From assembly GCF_004217115.1 (NCBI RefSeq), contig NZ_SHKN01000001.1, positions 2,359,781 to 2,423,780 on the forward strand: DNA of 64,000 nt. The letters are read 5' to 3'. Of the stretch, positions 18,644-29,222 are shown piece after piece; positions within the stretch are counted from its first letter, which is position 1, and each line of letters opens with the position of its first letter. The notes under the pieces were generated by a model that saw nothing but the letters and a program-made list of their open reading frames with translations, did not search any database and was not told where the DNA came from. Origin of the DNA: Ancylomarina subtilis. GTDB taxonomy: Bacteria > Bacteroidota > Bacteroidia > Bacteroidales > Marinifilaceae. The position numbers and the translations under genes were made by a program.

Positions 18644-19636
18644 TTACATCACAAAATTTCTAAAATGTTTCATAAACTGCACCCTTTCAAAAGCAGCCGG
18701 ATCGTTTGATTTATCCTGGCTTAACTTCCCATGGAAATCTTTCAGACTTTCAAAACCTTGTTCTTCCATCCATGAATAAATTTCTTTAGTCAGAATATCA
18801 ATATAACCAGGTCCCTCTTTATAAATGATTGAAGCCAATTGTACAGCATCAGCACCCGCCAATAATTGCTTAATAATACTTTCTGAAGAGTGAAGACCAG
18901 TAGTAGAAGCAATTGAGCAGTTGATTCGATCACGAAGAATACCCACCCATCTCAATGTATTTTTAAAATCGTCAGCTCCTGATAAAACCTGTCCCGTGTT
19001 TAATGTCAGATTATGAATATCGATATCAGGACTATAAAAACGATTAAACATCACAATACCATCAGCTCCGGAATCATCTAATTTCTTAACCATATGAGCT
19101 AAGTTGGAATGATAAGGACTTATTTTTAACGATACAGGTAAAGCAACTTGTTCCTTAACAACTTTTAAAACCTCGTAATAAATATTTTCATTCTCATCAA
19201 CCGAACGATTCATATCTGTTGGTAAAACAAAGAAATTAATTTCTAAGGCGTCTGCCCCGGCTTTTTCAATTTCACGAGCCAGGTAAGTCCATTTCTGAGA
19301 ACTCACACAATTCACACTTGCGATAATTGGAATAGATACGGCTTCCTTTGCCTCCTTAATTAAGCGCAAATATTTTCGAACGATGTCCTCCTCAGGCTCT
19401 TCGTTCATGTAATCAAATGTTTCAGGATAGACATATGGACGACTTGTCATATTCAACATTTTCTCATCCATCTCCATTACAATCTCCTCTTCGAAGATTG
19501 ACTTAAGAACAACCGCTGCTGCTCCGTTTTCTTCAAGTTCCTTGATTTTTTCTACAGAATCAGTAAGACCTGAACTGGCAACAATAATTGGGTTTTTTAA
19601 TTCTAATCCTAGATAATTTGTACTTAAGTTTAGCAT
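18644..19636 (-). CDS. Dihydroorotate dehydrogenase-like flavoprotein lacking the canonical active-site signature
   Basis: A 330-residue TIM-barrel protein related to class 1 dihydroorotate dehydrogenases and DHPD-type domains. The N-terminal TNYLGLELKNPIIVASSG, the FMN-contacting lysine region VSLKISPYHSN and the phosphate-binding STTGLHSSE/GADAVQLAS segments are recognisable. The catalytic loop that normally reads NxSCPN is replaced by EINFFVLPTD, so the usual cysteine or serine base is missing. It is therefore probably not the pyrimidine-pathway enzyme but a related flavin oxidoreductase of unknown substrate. It is monocistronic with its own promoter and terminator. Confidence 0.8.
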   Translation of the reverse strand: MLNLSTNYLGLELKNPIIVASSGLTDSVEKIKELEENGAAAVVLKSIFEEEIVMEMDEKMLNMTSRPYVYPETFDYMNEEPEEDIVRKYLRLIKEAKEAVSIPIIASVNCVSSQKWTYLAREIEKAGADALEINFFVLPTDMNRSVDENENIYYEVLKVVKEQVALPVSLKISPYHSNLAHMVKKLDDSGADGIVMFNRFYSPDIDIHNLTLNTGQVLSGADDFKNTLRWVGILRDRINCSIASTTGLHSSESIIKQLLAGADAVQLASIIYKEGPGYIDILTKEIYSWMEEQGFESLKDFHGKLSQDKSNDPAAFERVQFMKHFRNFVM

Positions 19637-19743
19637 AAGATTTTGTTTTAGTAGATGTTTATTGTTTGGATTTTGTTTTTATTGATTGATCATTTTTCAA
19701 TTCATCAAACACATAAATGAGATGATCTGAAAAGCTTGATAAA

Positions 19744-19775
19744 CAAATTTAACTCAGAACAATCTATATTTCAAA
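19744..19775 (-). promoter_or_regulatory. Bacteroidota-type promoter TTTG-N20-TAAATTTG for the DHOD-like gene
   Basis: Read on the minus strand, a perfect TTTG (19772-19775), a 20-base spacer and a perfect TAnnTTTG (19744-19751). This predicts a leader of about 100 bases before the ATG at 19636. Confidence 0.65.
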
Positions 19776-19840
19776 TCGATAATCTTTATATAAATATAGT
19801 TAATCCAAATCAGTAATTCATACTCAAATCCATAGCTAAG

Positions 19841-19875
19841 AAAAAAGGCTTGTCGAAAAACGACAAGCCTTTTTT
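19841..19875 (-). terminator. Terminator of the atpD-atpC unit
   Basis: Perfect stem of about 15 bp (19841-19855/19861-19875) with a 5-base loop and T/A tracts built into the outer stem. It lies just after the atpC stop and could also work in the other direction. Confidence 0.88.
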
Positions 19876-19895
19876 AATATTATAAAATCTCAGCC

Positions 19896-20132
19896 CTAAT
19901 CAGCCAAAACAGTCACAGTATTCTTTTTACATTCAACAACGCCACCATCAACTTCGAACAATTCTATTTGCCCATCTGCAGTCTTAATTTTAATAACACC
20001 ACGGTCGAGAGTTGAGATAATTGGAGCATGATTCTTAAGAATCTCGAAAGAGCCATTTATCCCGGGTAATTGAACAAGATCAACTTCTCCTGAAAACATT
20101 TTCTTCTCAGGGGTTACAATTTCTAAAAGCAT
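19896..20132 (-). CDS. atpC: ATP synthase F1 epsilon subunit, short form
   Basis: A 78-residue protein starting at the ATG at 20132 (a TTG three codons upstream is in frame but less likely). It contains only the N-terminal beta-sandwich of epsilon (MLLEIVTPEKKMFSG, LPGINGSFEILKNHAPIIS, GGVVECKKNTVTVLAD). The C-terminal helical hairpin that inhibits ATP hydrolysis in other bacteria is absent. Epsilon joins gamma to the c-ring in F1Fo. It follows atpD by 59 bases in the same transcription unit. Confidence 0.93.
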   Translation of the reverse strand: MLLEIVTPEKKMFSGEVDLVQLPGINGSFEILKNHAPIISTLDRGVIKIKTADGQIELFEVDGGVVECKKNTVTVLAD

Positions 20133-20191
20133 TTTTATCAATTTAAAGTTACAAGTACCTAAATTTGAAAGTACTTAAAACACTTCTGTAT

Positions 20192-21760
<1,569 letters not shown>

Positions 21761-21797
21761 TCAAAAAGGATGAATTTATCTTATATTTTTAATAATC

Positions 21798-22772
21798 TTA
21801 AACGGAACGATTTATCAGACGCTTTACCAGCAAAGTCAGGTTCTCTTTTTTCTCTTCATCAACCTTTACCGACGCCAGGTAATCTAAGCATAACTCAAAA
21901 TATTTATCGATTTCAATTTGGGCCAAATCACGCACATTTAACTCTTCATAAATATTTTTGACAGCTGTAATTTTTTCTTCCGGATTGTAATCTTCCAAGC
22001 TCATCCATTGTAACAACTCGGCTTTCGTTTTGGCATTGGCCAATTCTTGAGCTTTGATCAACAGAAACGTTTTCTTGTTGCAAAGAATATCACCTCCGAT
22101 TTTCTTTCCAAAAACAGCTTCATCACCAAAGGTATCCAACATGTCATCCTGAAGTTGGAATGCCATTCCTAAATTCAAGCCAAACTGATACAATGCTTCT
22201 GCGTCATCCGCATCCGCATTTCCCATAATGGCACCCATTTTAAGACTTCCTCCCAAAAGAACTGCTGTCTTAAGACGAATCATATTCAAATACTCTTCAA
22301 CGCGTACATCTGTTCTATCCTCGAACTCCATGTCGAACTGTTGTCCTTCACAGACCTCAAGAGCTGTTTGGTTGAAAACCTCAAGAACTGAACGCAAGTG
22401 CTGATTTTCGCAACTCACTATAAATTGATATGCTTTGATAGACATGGCGTCTCCAGAAAGAATAGCCACATTGGAATTCCACTTTTCGTGAACGGTGGAC
22501 ATGTTTCTCCTGATTGGCGCATTATCCATCACATCATCATGCAGAAGTGTGAAATTATGGAAAACTTCAATCCCAATTGCAGGCAAATAAATCTTTTCAA
22601 GGTCATTCTTATAAAGATTAGCCGCCATTAAAACCAAAATTGGACGCAGGCGTTTACCCCCAATCGAGAGGATGTATTTCATTGGCTCAAAAAGGCCTTC
22701 GGGAGGGGTAGAAAACTCCAAAGTATCAATTCTATCCTGAATCTGAGTTTGAAGTTCGTTGAAAGTGTACAT
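21798..22772 (-). CDS. Polyprenyl synthetase (trans-isoprenyl diphosphate synthase)
   Basis: A 324-residue enzyme that extends allylic diphosphates with IPP. The first aspartate-rich motif is LLHDDVMDNAPIRR and the second is LQDDMLDTFGD. GGKRLRP near residue 43 binds diphosphate. The start at 22772 (MYTFNELQ) is preferred to one seven codons upstream. Product length (geranylgeranyl, or longer for quinones or carrier lipids) cannot be told from these motifs alone. It lies between atpD and queA, all on the minus strand, with queA's terminator upstream of it, so it probably has its own promoter. Confidence 0.92.
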   Translation of the reverse strand: MYTFNELQTQIQDRIDTLEFSTPPEGLFEPMKYILSIGGKRLRPILVLMAANLYKNDLEKIYLPAIGIEVFHNFTLLHDDVMDNAPIRRNMSTVHEKWNSNVAILSGDAMSIKAYQFIVSCENQHLRSVLEVFNQTALEVCEGQQFDMEFEDRTDVRVEEYLNMIRLKTAVLLGGSLKMGAIMGNADADDAEALYQFGLNLGMAFQLQDDMLDTFGDEAVFGKKIGGDILCNKKTFLLIKAQELANAKTKAELLQWMSLEDYNPEEKITAVKNIYEELNVRDLAQIEIDKYFELCLDYLASVKVDEEKKENLTLLVKRLINRSV

Positions 22773-22861
22773 GTGAGTTGAGTTATGATTCAATTTTTAG
22801 AATGCACTAAAATAGAAAAAAAATATAGAGCATTAACTCTCGTTTATAAATTCTTAAACAC

Positions 22862-22891
22862 AAAAAACCACCCCAAAAATTGGAGTGGTTT
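22862..22891 (-). terminator. Terminator of queA
   Basis: Stem 22865-22876/22880-22891 with one mismatch, 3-base loop, followed on the minus strand by T residues. Confidence 0.75.
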
Positions 22892-22920
22892 CTATAATAT
22901 TATTATTCGATTACCATTTA

Positions 22921-23970
22921 TCAGATAATCAAAATGGCATCACCATATGTTCCGAAACGGTATTTCTCTTTAATTGCAATTTGGTAGCATTCCATTACTT
23001 TATCGTAACCACCAAAAGCAGCAACCATCATCATTAGTGTTGAATATGGCAAGTGGAAGTTCGAAATCATTGCATCAGGAATGCTGAAATCATAAGGAGG
23101 GAATAAAAATTTATTTGTCCATCCTTCAAACGGCTTAAGTGTTCCCATTGTTGAAACTGAACTTTCAAGCGTACGAACAACAGTTGTACCTACGGCACAA
23201 ACCTTATGTTTTCCTTCTTTTGCTCGGTTCACAATTTCAACAGCCTTATCGTCAATAAAGATTTGCTCAGAATCCATTCTATGTTTGGTCAAATCTTCAA
23301 CGTCAACATCTCTAAAATTACCCAAACCAACATGAAGTGTAATTTCAGCAAAATCGATTCCTTTAATTTCAAGACGCTTCATCAACTCACGGCTAAAGTG
23401 CATCCCGGCAGTTGGAGCAGCAACGGCACCCTCGTGCTTAGCAAAAATAGTTTGAAAACGCTCAGCATCTTCAGCTTCAACTTCGCGGTTGATAAACTTT
23501 GGTAGCGGTGTTTCACCCAAACTGTACAAGGCTTCTTTAAACTCATCGTATGGCCCATCGAATAAGAAACGAAGAGTTCTTCCTCGTGATGTTGTATTAT
23601 CAATTACCTCAGCAACTAACAAATCATCATCACCAAAATACAACTTGTTCCCAATACGAATTTTACGAGCAGGATCAACTAAAACATCCCATAGTCTTTG
23701 TTCACGATTTAATTCGCGCAATAAGAATACTTCGATTTCAGCTCCAGTTTTTTCTTTGTTTCCGTATAAACGGGCAGGAAAAACCTTGGTATTATTAAAT
23801 ACCATCACATCTTTATCATCGAAATACTCGATAACATCTTTAAAAATACGGTGCTCAATCTCTCCGGTATCTTTGTGAAGTACCATCAATCGAGACTCGT
23901 CACGATTGTAGGCAGGATGTAAAGCAATAAGTTCTTGAGGTAAATTAAACTTAAACTTAGATAACTTCAT
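22921..23970 (-). CDS. queA: S-adenosylmethionine:tRNA ribosyltransferase-isomerase QueA
   Basis: A 349-residue enzyme of queuosine biosynthesis: it transfers the ribosyl moiety of SAM to 7-aminomethyl-7-deazaguanine in tRNA to give epoxyqueuosine. Key family segments are the N-terminal [48 protein letters not shown] and [17 protein letters not shown]. The start at 23970 (MKLSKFKF) is preferred to one 14 codons upstream. The gene order ftsX-DUF3098-uppP-truB-queA on one strand seems conserved in Bacteroidota. No queuosine riboswitch is seen upstream. Confidence 0.95.
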   Translation of the reverse strand: MKLSKFKFNLPQELIALHPAYNRDESRLMVLHKDTGEIEHRIFKDVIEYFDDKDVMVFNNTKVFPARLYGNKEKTGAEIEVFLLRELNREQRLWDVLVDPARKIRIGNKLYFGDDDLLVAEVIDNTTSRGRTLRFLFDGPYDEFKEALYSLGETPLPKFINREVEAEDAERFQTIFAKHEGAVAAPTAGMHFSRELMKRLEIKGIDFAEITLHVGLGNFRDVDVEDLTKHRMDSEQIFIDDKAVEIVNRAKEGKHKVCAVGTTVVRTLESSVSTMGTLKPFEGWTNKFLFPPYDFSIPDAMISNFHLPYSTLMMMVAAFGGYDKVMECYQIAIKEKYRFGTYGDAILII

Positions 23971-24019
23971 AAGGCTGACTTTTGATATTTTTGATGATAG
24001 ATATGAGTTCAAACGAACC

Positions 24020-24047
24020 CAAAATTATATGGACTAATAAGAATCAA
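24020..24047 (-). promoter_or_regulatory. Putative promoter of queA (TTG-N17-TAATTTTG)
   Basis: On the minus strand an exact TAnnTTTG (24020-24027) with TTG 17 bases upstream, 50 bases before the preferred queA start. The spacer is slightly short. Confidence 0.4.
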
Positions 24048-24156
24048 TTTAATTGCACAAAACAATCACACAAGCTTCTCAACTCACATCCAGCGAGTTA
24101 ACACAAGTGCACTTATTCTCAACAGTGAAATCTTAATGAAAATGGCTGCAAGATAG

Positions 24157-24861
24157 TTATAAATTCTCTAAATAACTTATAAATTCTTCTATTTCAAGTG
24201 CCTGATCTTTTCGATATTCACCTATACGAGTTCGCTCTAAAGCAATAAGATGCGCTCCCGAATTCAAGCGTTGACCAATATCACGAGCCAAAGCTCGAAT
24301 ATAGGTTCCCTTACTACAAACCACCCTTATTTTTAAGACATCATTATCAAAGCTTAGAACTTCAATCTCATCAATAACAAGAATCTTCTCTTTAATTTCA
24401 ACGTCTTGTCCCTTGCGTGCATATTCGTAAGCTCTTTTCCCATCAATTTTAATTGCCGAATAAGCGGGTGGACGCTGTCTTATCTCTCCAATAAAACCTT
24501 TTAGTGTTTCATCAACAAGTTCTCTGCTAATATGTTCTGTTGGATAAGTTGCATCAATTTCTGTTTCAAGATCGAATGAAGGTGTTGTAGCCCCCAATTT
24601 AAGCGTTGCAATATACTCTTTCACCTGAGCCTGATAAGTATCGATTTTCTTGGTATACTTACCTGTACAAACAATCATTAAACCTGTGGCCAAAGGATCA
24701 AGCGTACCCGCGTGCCCCACTTTTATCTTCTTCAGGTTGTATTTATGCTTAATCTTAAACTTGGCCTTGTTCACCAAATCAAAAGATGTCCATTCGTAAG
24801 GCTTATTCAAAAGAATAAAGGCTCCACTCTGGAAATCCTGATCTACCTCGTATTTAATCAT
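24157..24861 (-). CDS. truB: tRNA pseudouridine(55) synthase TruB
   Basis: A 234-residue enzyme making pseudouridine 55 in the T loop of tRNAs. The catalytic aspartate is in GHAGTLDPLATGLM (about D56). RPPAYSAIKIDGKRAYEYAR and SKGTYIRALARDIG are further family blocks. The C-terminal PUA domain found in longer homologues is absent, as is usual for short bacterial forms. It is on the same strand as uppP upstream and queA downstream, with a 186-base gap to queA. Confidence 0.95.
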   Translation of the reverse strand: MIKYEVDQDFQSGAFILLNKPYEWTSFDLVNKAKFKIKHKYNLKKIKVGHAGTLDPLATGLMIVCTGKYTKKIDTYQAQVKEYIATLKLGATTPSFDLETEIDATYPTEHISRELVDETLKGFIGEIRQRPPAYSAIKIDGKRAYEYARKGQDVEIKEKILVIDEIEVLSFDNDVLKIRVVCSKGTYIRALARDIGQRLNSGAHLIALERTRIGEYRKDQALEIEEFISYLENL

Positions 24862-24930
24862 ACTCTATTAAAACATGTAATTGTATGTGATTTCCTAATT
24901 TAATAAATATCCATCATTTATACTAAAACT

Positions 24931-24970
24931 AAGCTCCTGGAATTTTGATTTTCCAGGAGCTTTATATTTT
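24931..24970 (-). terminator. Inverted repeat, probable terminator of uppP
   Basis: Perfect 11-bp stem aagctcctgga/tccaggagctt (24931-24941/24952-24962). The T-tract on the minus strand is short. It lies between the uppP stop and the truB start. Confidence 0.65.
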
Positions 24971-25012
24971 CGTGATGAGTTTTATTAAACTTCTACATCG
25001 ATTTGTTATTTA

Positions 25013-25801
25013 TTAGGATACAAAAATGGCAATAAGTCCGATAATAAGACAATAGATTGCAAAATAAATAAGCTTCCCTTTTTTCACCAACTTAATCATC
25101 CAGCTACAGGCTAATAAGCCTGAAACAAAAGCGGCAATAAACCCAACAAGCAAGACGGATACATCCATGCTGGCTGCTTGTGAAACATCTGACTTAAATA
25201 AGTCTAAAATATTTTCTCCAATGATAGGAACCAAGACCATAAGAAAAGAGAATTTGGCAACTTCAGCTTTTTTATTCCCCAAAAGCAAACCTGTTGCAAT
25301 GGTTGATCCTGATCGTGAAACGCCTGGAAGAACAGCACAGGTTTGTGCGACACCAATAATTAAAGCATCACGAAAACTAATATCCTTTTCTTTTTGTTTA
25401 GCGTAATAGGTAAAAGCCAAAAGTGCTGCTGTAATCAAAAGCATAAAACCGACCAATAATAGAATCTTATTGGTATTAAAAAGTTCTTCAACCTGATCTT
25501 TAAAGAAGAGTCCAACAATGGCAATCGGAATCATCGAAAATGCAATTTTTGCAACATATTGTGTTGATTCGTTCCATTTGAATTCAAACAAGCCTTGAAT
25601 CAGGGCCAAAATATCTTTTCGAAATACGATAAGTGTACTCAGCACAGTTGCACCATGAACCACAACCGTAAATCTTAAATTATCCTCTGCGTTAACACCC
25701 AAAAGAGCCTTACCTATCTCGAGGTGACCACTGGAGCTAACGGGTAAAAATTCAGTTAATCCTTGAACTAATCCTAATATCAGTGCTTCTATCCAATCCA
25801 T
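25013..25801 (-). CDS. uppP: Undecaprenyl-diphosphatase UppP (BacA)
   Basis: A 262-residue polytopic inner-membrane enzyme that dephosphorylates undecaprenyl diphosphate, recycling the carrier lipid of peptidoglycan and O-antigen synthesis, and gives bacitracin resistance when overproduced. [16 protein letters not shown] and [14 protein letters not shown] are the two catalytic motifs. About eight hydrophobic segments are visible. It lies downstream of ftsX and DUF3098; the 157-base gap to the DUF3098 gene contains no clear terminator, so read-through is possible. Confidence 0.95.
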   Translation of the reverse strand: MDWIEALILGLVQGLTEFLPVSSSGHLEIGKALLGVNAEDNLRFTVVVHGATVLSTLIVFRKDILALIQGLFEFKWNESTQYVAKIAFSMIPIAIVGLFFKDQVEELFNTNKILLLVGFMLLITAALLAFTYYAKQKEKDISFRDALIIGVAQTCAVLPGVSRSGSTIATGLLLGNKKAEVAKFSFLMVLVPIIGENILDLFKSDVSQAASMDVSVLLVGFIAAFVSGLLACSWMIKLVKKGKLIYFAIYCLIIGLIAIFVS

Positions 25802-25958
25802 TGTTTTGATTTAAGTCTTAACCCTCCTTCGTAAATAAAGGGTTCTAGTTTATTACTTTATAAAGAAGTTTGACTTCTCATTACCCACAAACAAAATGAT
25901 ACCGCAACCAAATGAATGGAAACGGTAAATCAGTTTATTTAAAATTTCTTTCGGTTTC

Positions 25959-26201
25959 TTACTTTTCCTTAGGTCGTTTCATGATCGCATAAATTTCGAA
26001 AGCAAATCCGAAAAGAACAACCATAGGAGCCAAAGTAATTCTGCGAAAACTAAAGATATCCTCATCAAAAACAGTTGGATCGTCTGATCCCCCACCCATC
26101 ATCAGCATAAACCCAATGATAATAATAGCAAAACCAATCAGTAATAACTTATAGTTCTCTTTTGCCAAAGCAAATTCGAGTTTCTTGTCGTTCTTGTTCA
26201 T
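25959..26201 (-). CDS. DUF3098 small membrane protein
   Basis: An 80-residue protein with two membrane helices (about residues 18-36 and 57-72) separated by a short loop containing GGGSDDPTVFDEDIFSFRR, the typical DUF3098 signature. It starts 31 bases after the ftsX stop, so it is co-transcribed with ftsX. In Bacteroidota this gene is usually found in this ftsX-uppP context, suggesting a role near the division machinery or the carrier-lipid cycle, but no function is established. Confidence 0.85.
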   Translation of the reverse strand: MNKNDKKLEFALAKENYKLLLIGFAIIIIGFMLMMGGGSDDPTVFDEDIFSFRRITLAPMVVLFGFAFEIYAIMKRPKEK

Positions 26202-26232
26202 ATATTAAAAAAATTTTAATCCTATACTTTAA

Positions 26233-27105
26233 TTAATACAGATGCCTGGTATCAATTCTTAAAAATTTGTTGACTGCTAAAAAGGTTGAAATCCAAGTGA
26301 TCACGATTCCAATTAAAACAATCATTATAAATAACAAGCCTAATACTTCAACATTTTCGAAAGCAATAACATCCCGCAACTCTCTTTGAGATAAATAAAT
26401 AACTCCCGTCAAAAGTAAATTGGCGATTATCGCTCCCAAAACACCATGCCAGAAACTACGGCCCATAAATGGTCGACGAATAAAACCACGAGTAGCACCA
26501 ACCAATTGCATGGTCTTAATCAACATTCGATGTGAATAAATCGACAGACGAATGGTATTATTGATCAGAGTCACCGAAATCAAAAAGAGCAAGCCACTAA
26601 AGGCCAGGAGAATTAAGCTGATTTTCTTTACATTCTCGTTGACCAAATGCACAAGGGATTTCTGGTAATAAATCTCTTGAATTTCGTCATATTTAGCAAG
26701 CTTCTTTTCTATTTTGGCAATACTCTCAGGATTTGCATAATCGGCATACAATTTCACATCGATTGTTGCCAATAAAGGGTTGTAACCTAAAAATGAAACA
26801 AAATCTTCACCCAAATCCTTCTGTAATTCCTTAGCCGCCGTTTCTTTATCGATAAATTTTGTTGACTTTACAAATGAACTCGCATCCAGGAATTTCTGTA
26901 AACGACGAATTTCAACTTCCTTCACATTATCTTTTAAAACAACTGATAACCCAATATTTTCTTTCACATAATTGGATAATTGCTTGGCATTTAAAACCAA
27001 TAAACCCATAAGTCCCAACATAAAAAGGACCAATGAAATACTAATAACAGAGCTAAAATATGAAGTTCGTAAACGGCGTTTCGAAGCCTTATTGCTTTGA
27101 GCCAT
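26233..27105 (-). CDS. ftsX: Cell division protein FtsX
   Basis: A 290-residue inner-membrane protein with four helices: one at about residues 20-40, a periplasmic domain (about 45-170) and three more in the second half. The C-terminal MacB/FtsX fold carries the conserved QLVGATRGFIRRPFMGRSFWHG segment. With the ATPase FtsE it forms an ABC-like complex that activates peptidoglycan hydrolases at the septum. FtsE is not adjacent, as is common in Bacteroidota. It is the first gene of a unit with DUF3098. Confidence 0.93.
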   Translation of the reverse strand: MAQSNKASKRRLRTSYFSSVISISLVLFMLGLMGLLVLNAKQLSNYVKENIGLSVVLKDNVKEVEIRRLQKFLDASSFVKSTKFIDKETAAKELQKDLGEDFVSFLGYNPLLATIDVKLYADYANPESIAKIEKKLAKYDEIQEIYYQKSLVHLVNENVKKISLILLAFSGLLFLISVTLINNTIRLSIYSHRMLIKTMQLVGATRGFIRRPFMGRSFWHGVLGAIIANLLLTGVIYLSQRELRDVIAFENVEVLGLLFIMIVLIGIVITWISTFLAVNKFLRIDTRHLY

Positions 27106-27310
27106 GATAATATGTTTATTGTGAATGTAAATTTACGGCAACATGCGAAAATACAATTTTTAATCAGAAATTACCCTCTTCGTTCAGAGTAATTTGGACA
27201 ATAATTTCATGAATTATTTGAGAATAGAATTCAGATCTTAAATGAGAATCATCAAATTTCATTTCAACATAAGCTCTCACATTCATCATTAAATTTCTGA
27301 TTAGTTTTAT

Positions 27311-27318
27311 TACTTTTG
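27311..27318 (+). promoter_or_regulatory. -7 element (TACTTTTG) upstream of the flippase gene
   Basis: Exact TAnnTTTG 34 bases before the TTG start. No -33 element at the expected distance. Confidence 0.35.
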
Positions 27319-27351
27319 ATTAGTTATACCGCACACTAAAGAAAAAACAAG

Positions 27352-28821
27352 TTGGGAATCATTCGTAAACAAACCATTATTGGCTCGCTATTTTCCTATT
27401 CAGGAGCTCTGTTAGGACTCGTCAACACAGCCATTCTATTCCCCCGACTACTCAGTACCGATGAAGTTGGTTTATTAACATGGTTAATTGCGGCCACTAT
27501 GATGACTTCACAAATTTCAAGCTTAGGTTTTGGGGCAGTTATATCTCGTTTGTTTCCCTATTTTCGAAATAAGGAAAACCAACACAATGGCTTCATGTTT
27601 ATTCTTTTCTGTGTTGGAATCCTGGGCTTTGCCCTTTCGCTTATTGCCTATTTTGCTTTAACACCATTTGCTCCCGGCTATTTTAACTCAGACTCTTCAT
27701 TCAATCTCGATTACCTATTCTATCTGATTCCCTTGGTTTTCTTTAGCATCTTTTTCAACCTTTTGGATGGCTTCAACAGGGTGATGTACGATGCCATCTC
27801 AGGAACCTTCTTTAGAGATATTGTATTCAGATTGATTGTTTTAGTGAGTTTGCTTCTCCTGGGACAGGAAATAATTGATTTTAATCAATTGATTTTTATT
27901 TATATTTCAGCCTATTGCCTCCCTGCAGTTTTGTTGTTTGCAGTATTGATTAAACGGAAACAGGTTTCTTTTAAACCTAATTTAAAATTCATCAAACCTG
28001 ATCTAAAAAAAATCATGATCAACACATCAGTGTTCGGTTTACTAAACAACTTTGGAAATAAGATTGCTGCTCAAATTGATAAAATCATGATTGTGGGGAT
28101 GTTAAGCTTGGGGGCCAACGGCATATTTACCGTGATGTCGTATTTCGGGGTTCTGGTTTCAATGCCATCCCGAAGTTTGAATAAAATCTCAAGCACCATA
28201 ATTGCTGAAGCCTGGAAAAAGAAGGATCTTAAAACCATATCAAAAACTTATGCTCAAAGCGGCTTACACCAATTCATGGTAGCCTGTCTTCTTTTTGTAG
28301 GTTTATGGGTCAATATTGATAATGTTCTTCAGATCGTTACACCTGAATATATTGAAGGGAAATATGTGGTTTTCTTTATCGGCTTGTCCAATGTGGTGTT
28401 AATGCTATCCGGAATTAGTGGTGTAGTCATTCAGAATTCACCCGCTTATCGCAAACAATCTCTATTCCTAATTATTTATGCAGGACTTATTGTTGTGAGC
28501 AATGCCATCATGATTCCAATCTGGGGTATTATTGGGGCTGCGGCCGCATCGTTTATAGCTAGCCTGTGTTTTAATCTGATGAAATACCTCTTCTTACTTA
28601 AACGATATAAATTCCAGCCTCTGAATTACCGCTATGTGTTGGTTGTTTTTTGTGCGGTTCTTTCCTATTATATTGCTTATTTACTCCCCAAGCAAGATTC
28701 TTTCATTGTAGATATCATTATTCGAGGAGCCATAGTAAGCCTTATTTATATTGCGTCATCACTAATATTGTGTATTTCAAAAGATTTTAATGACTATGCA
28801 AAGAAACTGATCAAGCGATAA
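27352..28821 (+). CDS. Polysaccharide flippase (MOP superfamily, Wzx-like)
   Basis: A 489-residue membrane protein with 12-14 predicted helices, typical of lipid-linked oligosaccharide flippases. It starts at a TTG: an in-frame TAA at 27337-27339 excludes any earlier start, and no ATG occurs before residue 50. It probably moves undecaprenyl-linked sugar units across the inner membrane. Its stop abuts the stop of the convergent TagD-like gene with no spare bases. The neighbouring minus-strand genes make or attach glycerol-phosphate and glycan units, so a shared surface polymer is likely. Confidence 0.88.
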   Translation: MGIIRKQTIIGSLFSYSGALLGLVNTAILFPRLLSTDEVGLLTWLIAATMMTSQISSLGFGAVISRLFPYFRNKENQHNGFMFILFCVGILGFALSLIAYFALTPFAPGYFNSDSSFNLDYLFYLIPLVFFSIFFNLLDGFNRVMYDAISGTFFRDIVFRLIVLVSLLLLGQEIIDFNQLIFIYISAYCLPAVLLFAVLIKRKQVSFKPNLKFIKPDLKKIMINTSVFGLLNNFGNKIAAQIDKIMIVGMLSLGANGIFTVMSYFGVLVSMPSRSLNKISSTIIAEAWKKKDLKTISKTYAQSGLHQFMVACLLFVGLWVNIDNVLQIVTPEYIEGKYVVFFIGLSNVVLMLSGISGVVIQNSPAYRKQSLFLIIYAGLIVVSNAIMIPIWGIIGAAAASFIASLCFNLMKYLFLLKRYKFQPLNYRYVLVVFCAVLSYYIAYLLPKQDSFIVDIIIRGAIVSLIYIASSLILCISKDFNDYAKKLIKR

Positions 28822-29211
28822 CTATTTCTTGATAATTTCGATAATTTCAGTTGTTGATACAGATGGGGTTCGAGGTAAATAAACGACCTCGCATAATTCT
28901 TTAAACATATCAAAACGACCTTCCCAATCGTCACCCATCACCAAAACATCAGCTTGATATTTTTTAATATACTCCCCTTTCAGTTCCAATGATTCCTCGA
29001 AGAAAACCTCATCGACAACCTTTAAAGCCTTTATGATATCCATTCTGTCTTCCTGACAATAAATTGGATTCTTCTGTTTCTTGGAATAATTCAAAGCATC
29101 TGTTGAAACACCCACAATCAGGTAATCGCCATTCTGTTTTGAACGCTCAAGTATGCGTAAGTGTCCAATATGAAACAAATCAAATGTGCCGAAAGTTATA
29201 ACTCTCCTCAT
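28822..29211 (-). CDS. tagD: Glycerol-3-phosphate cytidylyltransferase (TagD/GCT-like)
   Basis: A 129-residue nucleotidyltransferase with the HxGH motif (FDLFHIGHLRIL, H14 and H17) and the C-terminal RTPSVSTTEII, equivalent to the RTxGISTT motif of TagD-like cytidylyltransferases. It makes CDP-glycerol from CTP and glycerol 3-phosphate. It follows two CDP-glycerol-dependent transferase genes by 11 bases, which supports this substrate. Related adenylyltransferases (for example for ADP-heptose) look alike, but the neighbours favour CDP-glycerol. Confidence 0.9.
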   Translation of the reverse strand: MRRVITFGTFDLFHIGHLRILERSKQNGDYLIVGVSTDALNYSKKQKNPIYCQEDRMDIIKALKVVDEVFFEESLELKGEYIKKYQADVLVMGDDWEGRFDMFKELCEVVYLPRTPSVSTTEIIEIIKK

Positions 29212-29222
29212 AGTCCTTTTTA

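Noticed and set aside
23971-24012. Longer N-terminus of QueA
   Set aside because: QueA proteins begin close to the [11 protein letters not shown] segment, and the putative promoter lies just upstream of the shorter start.
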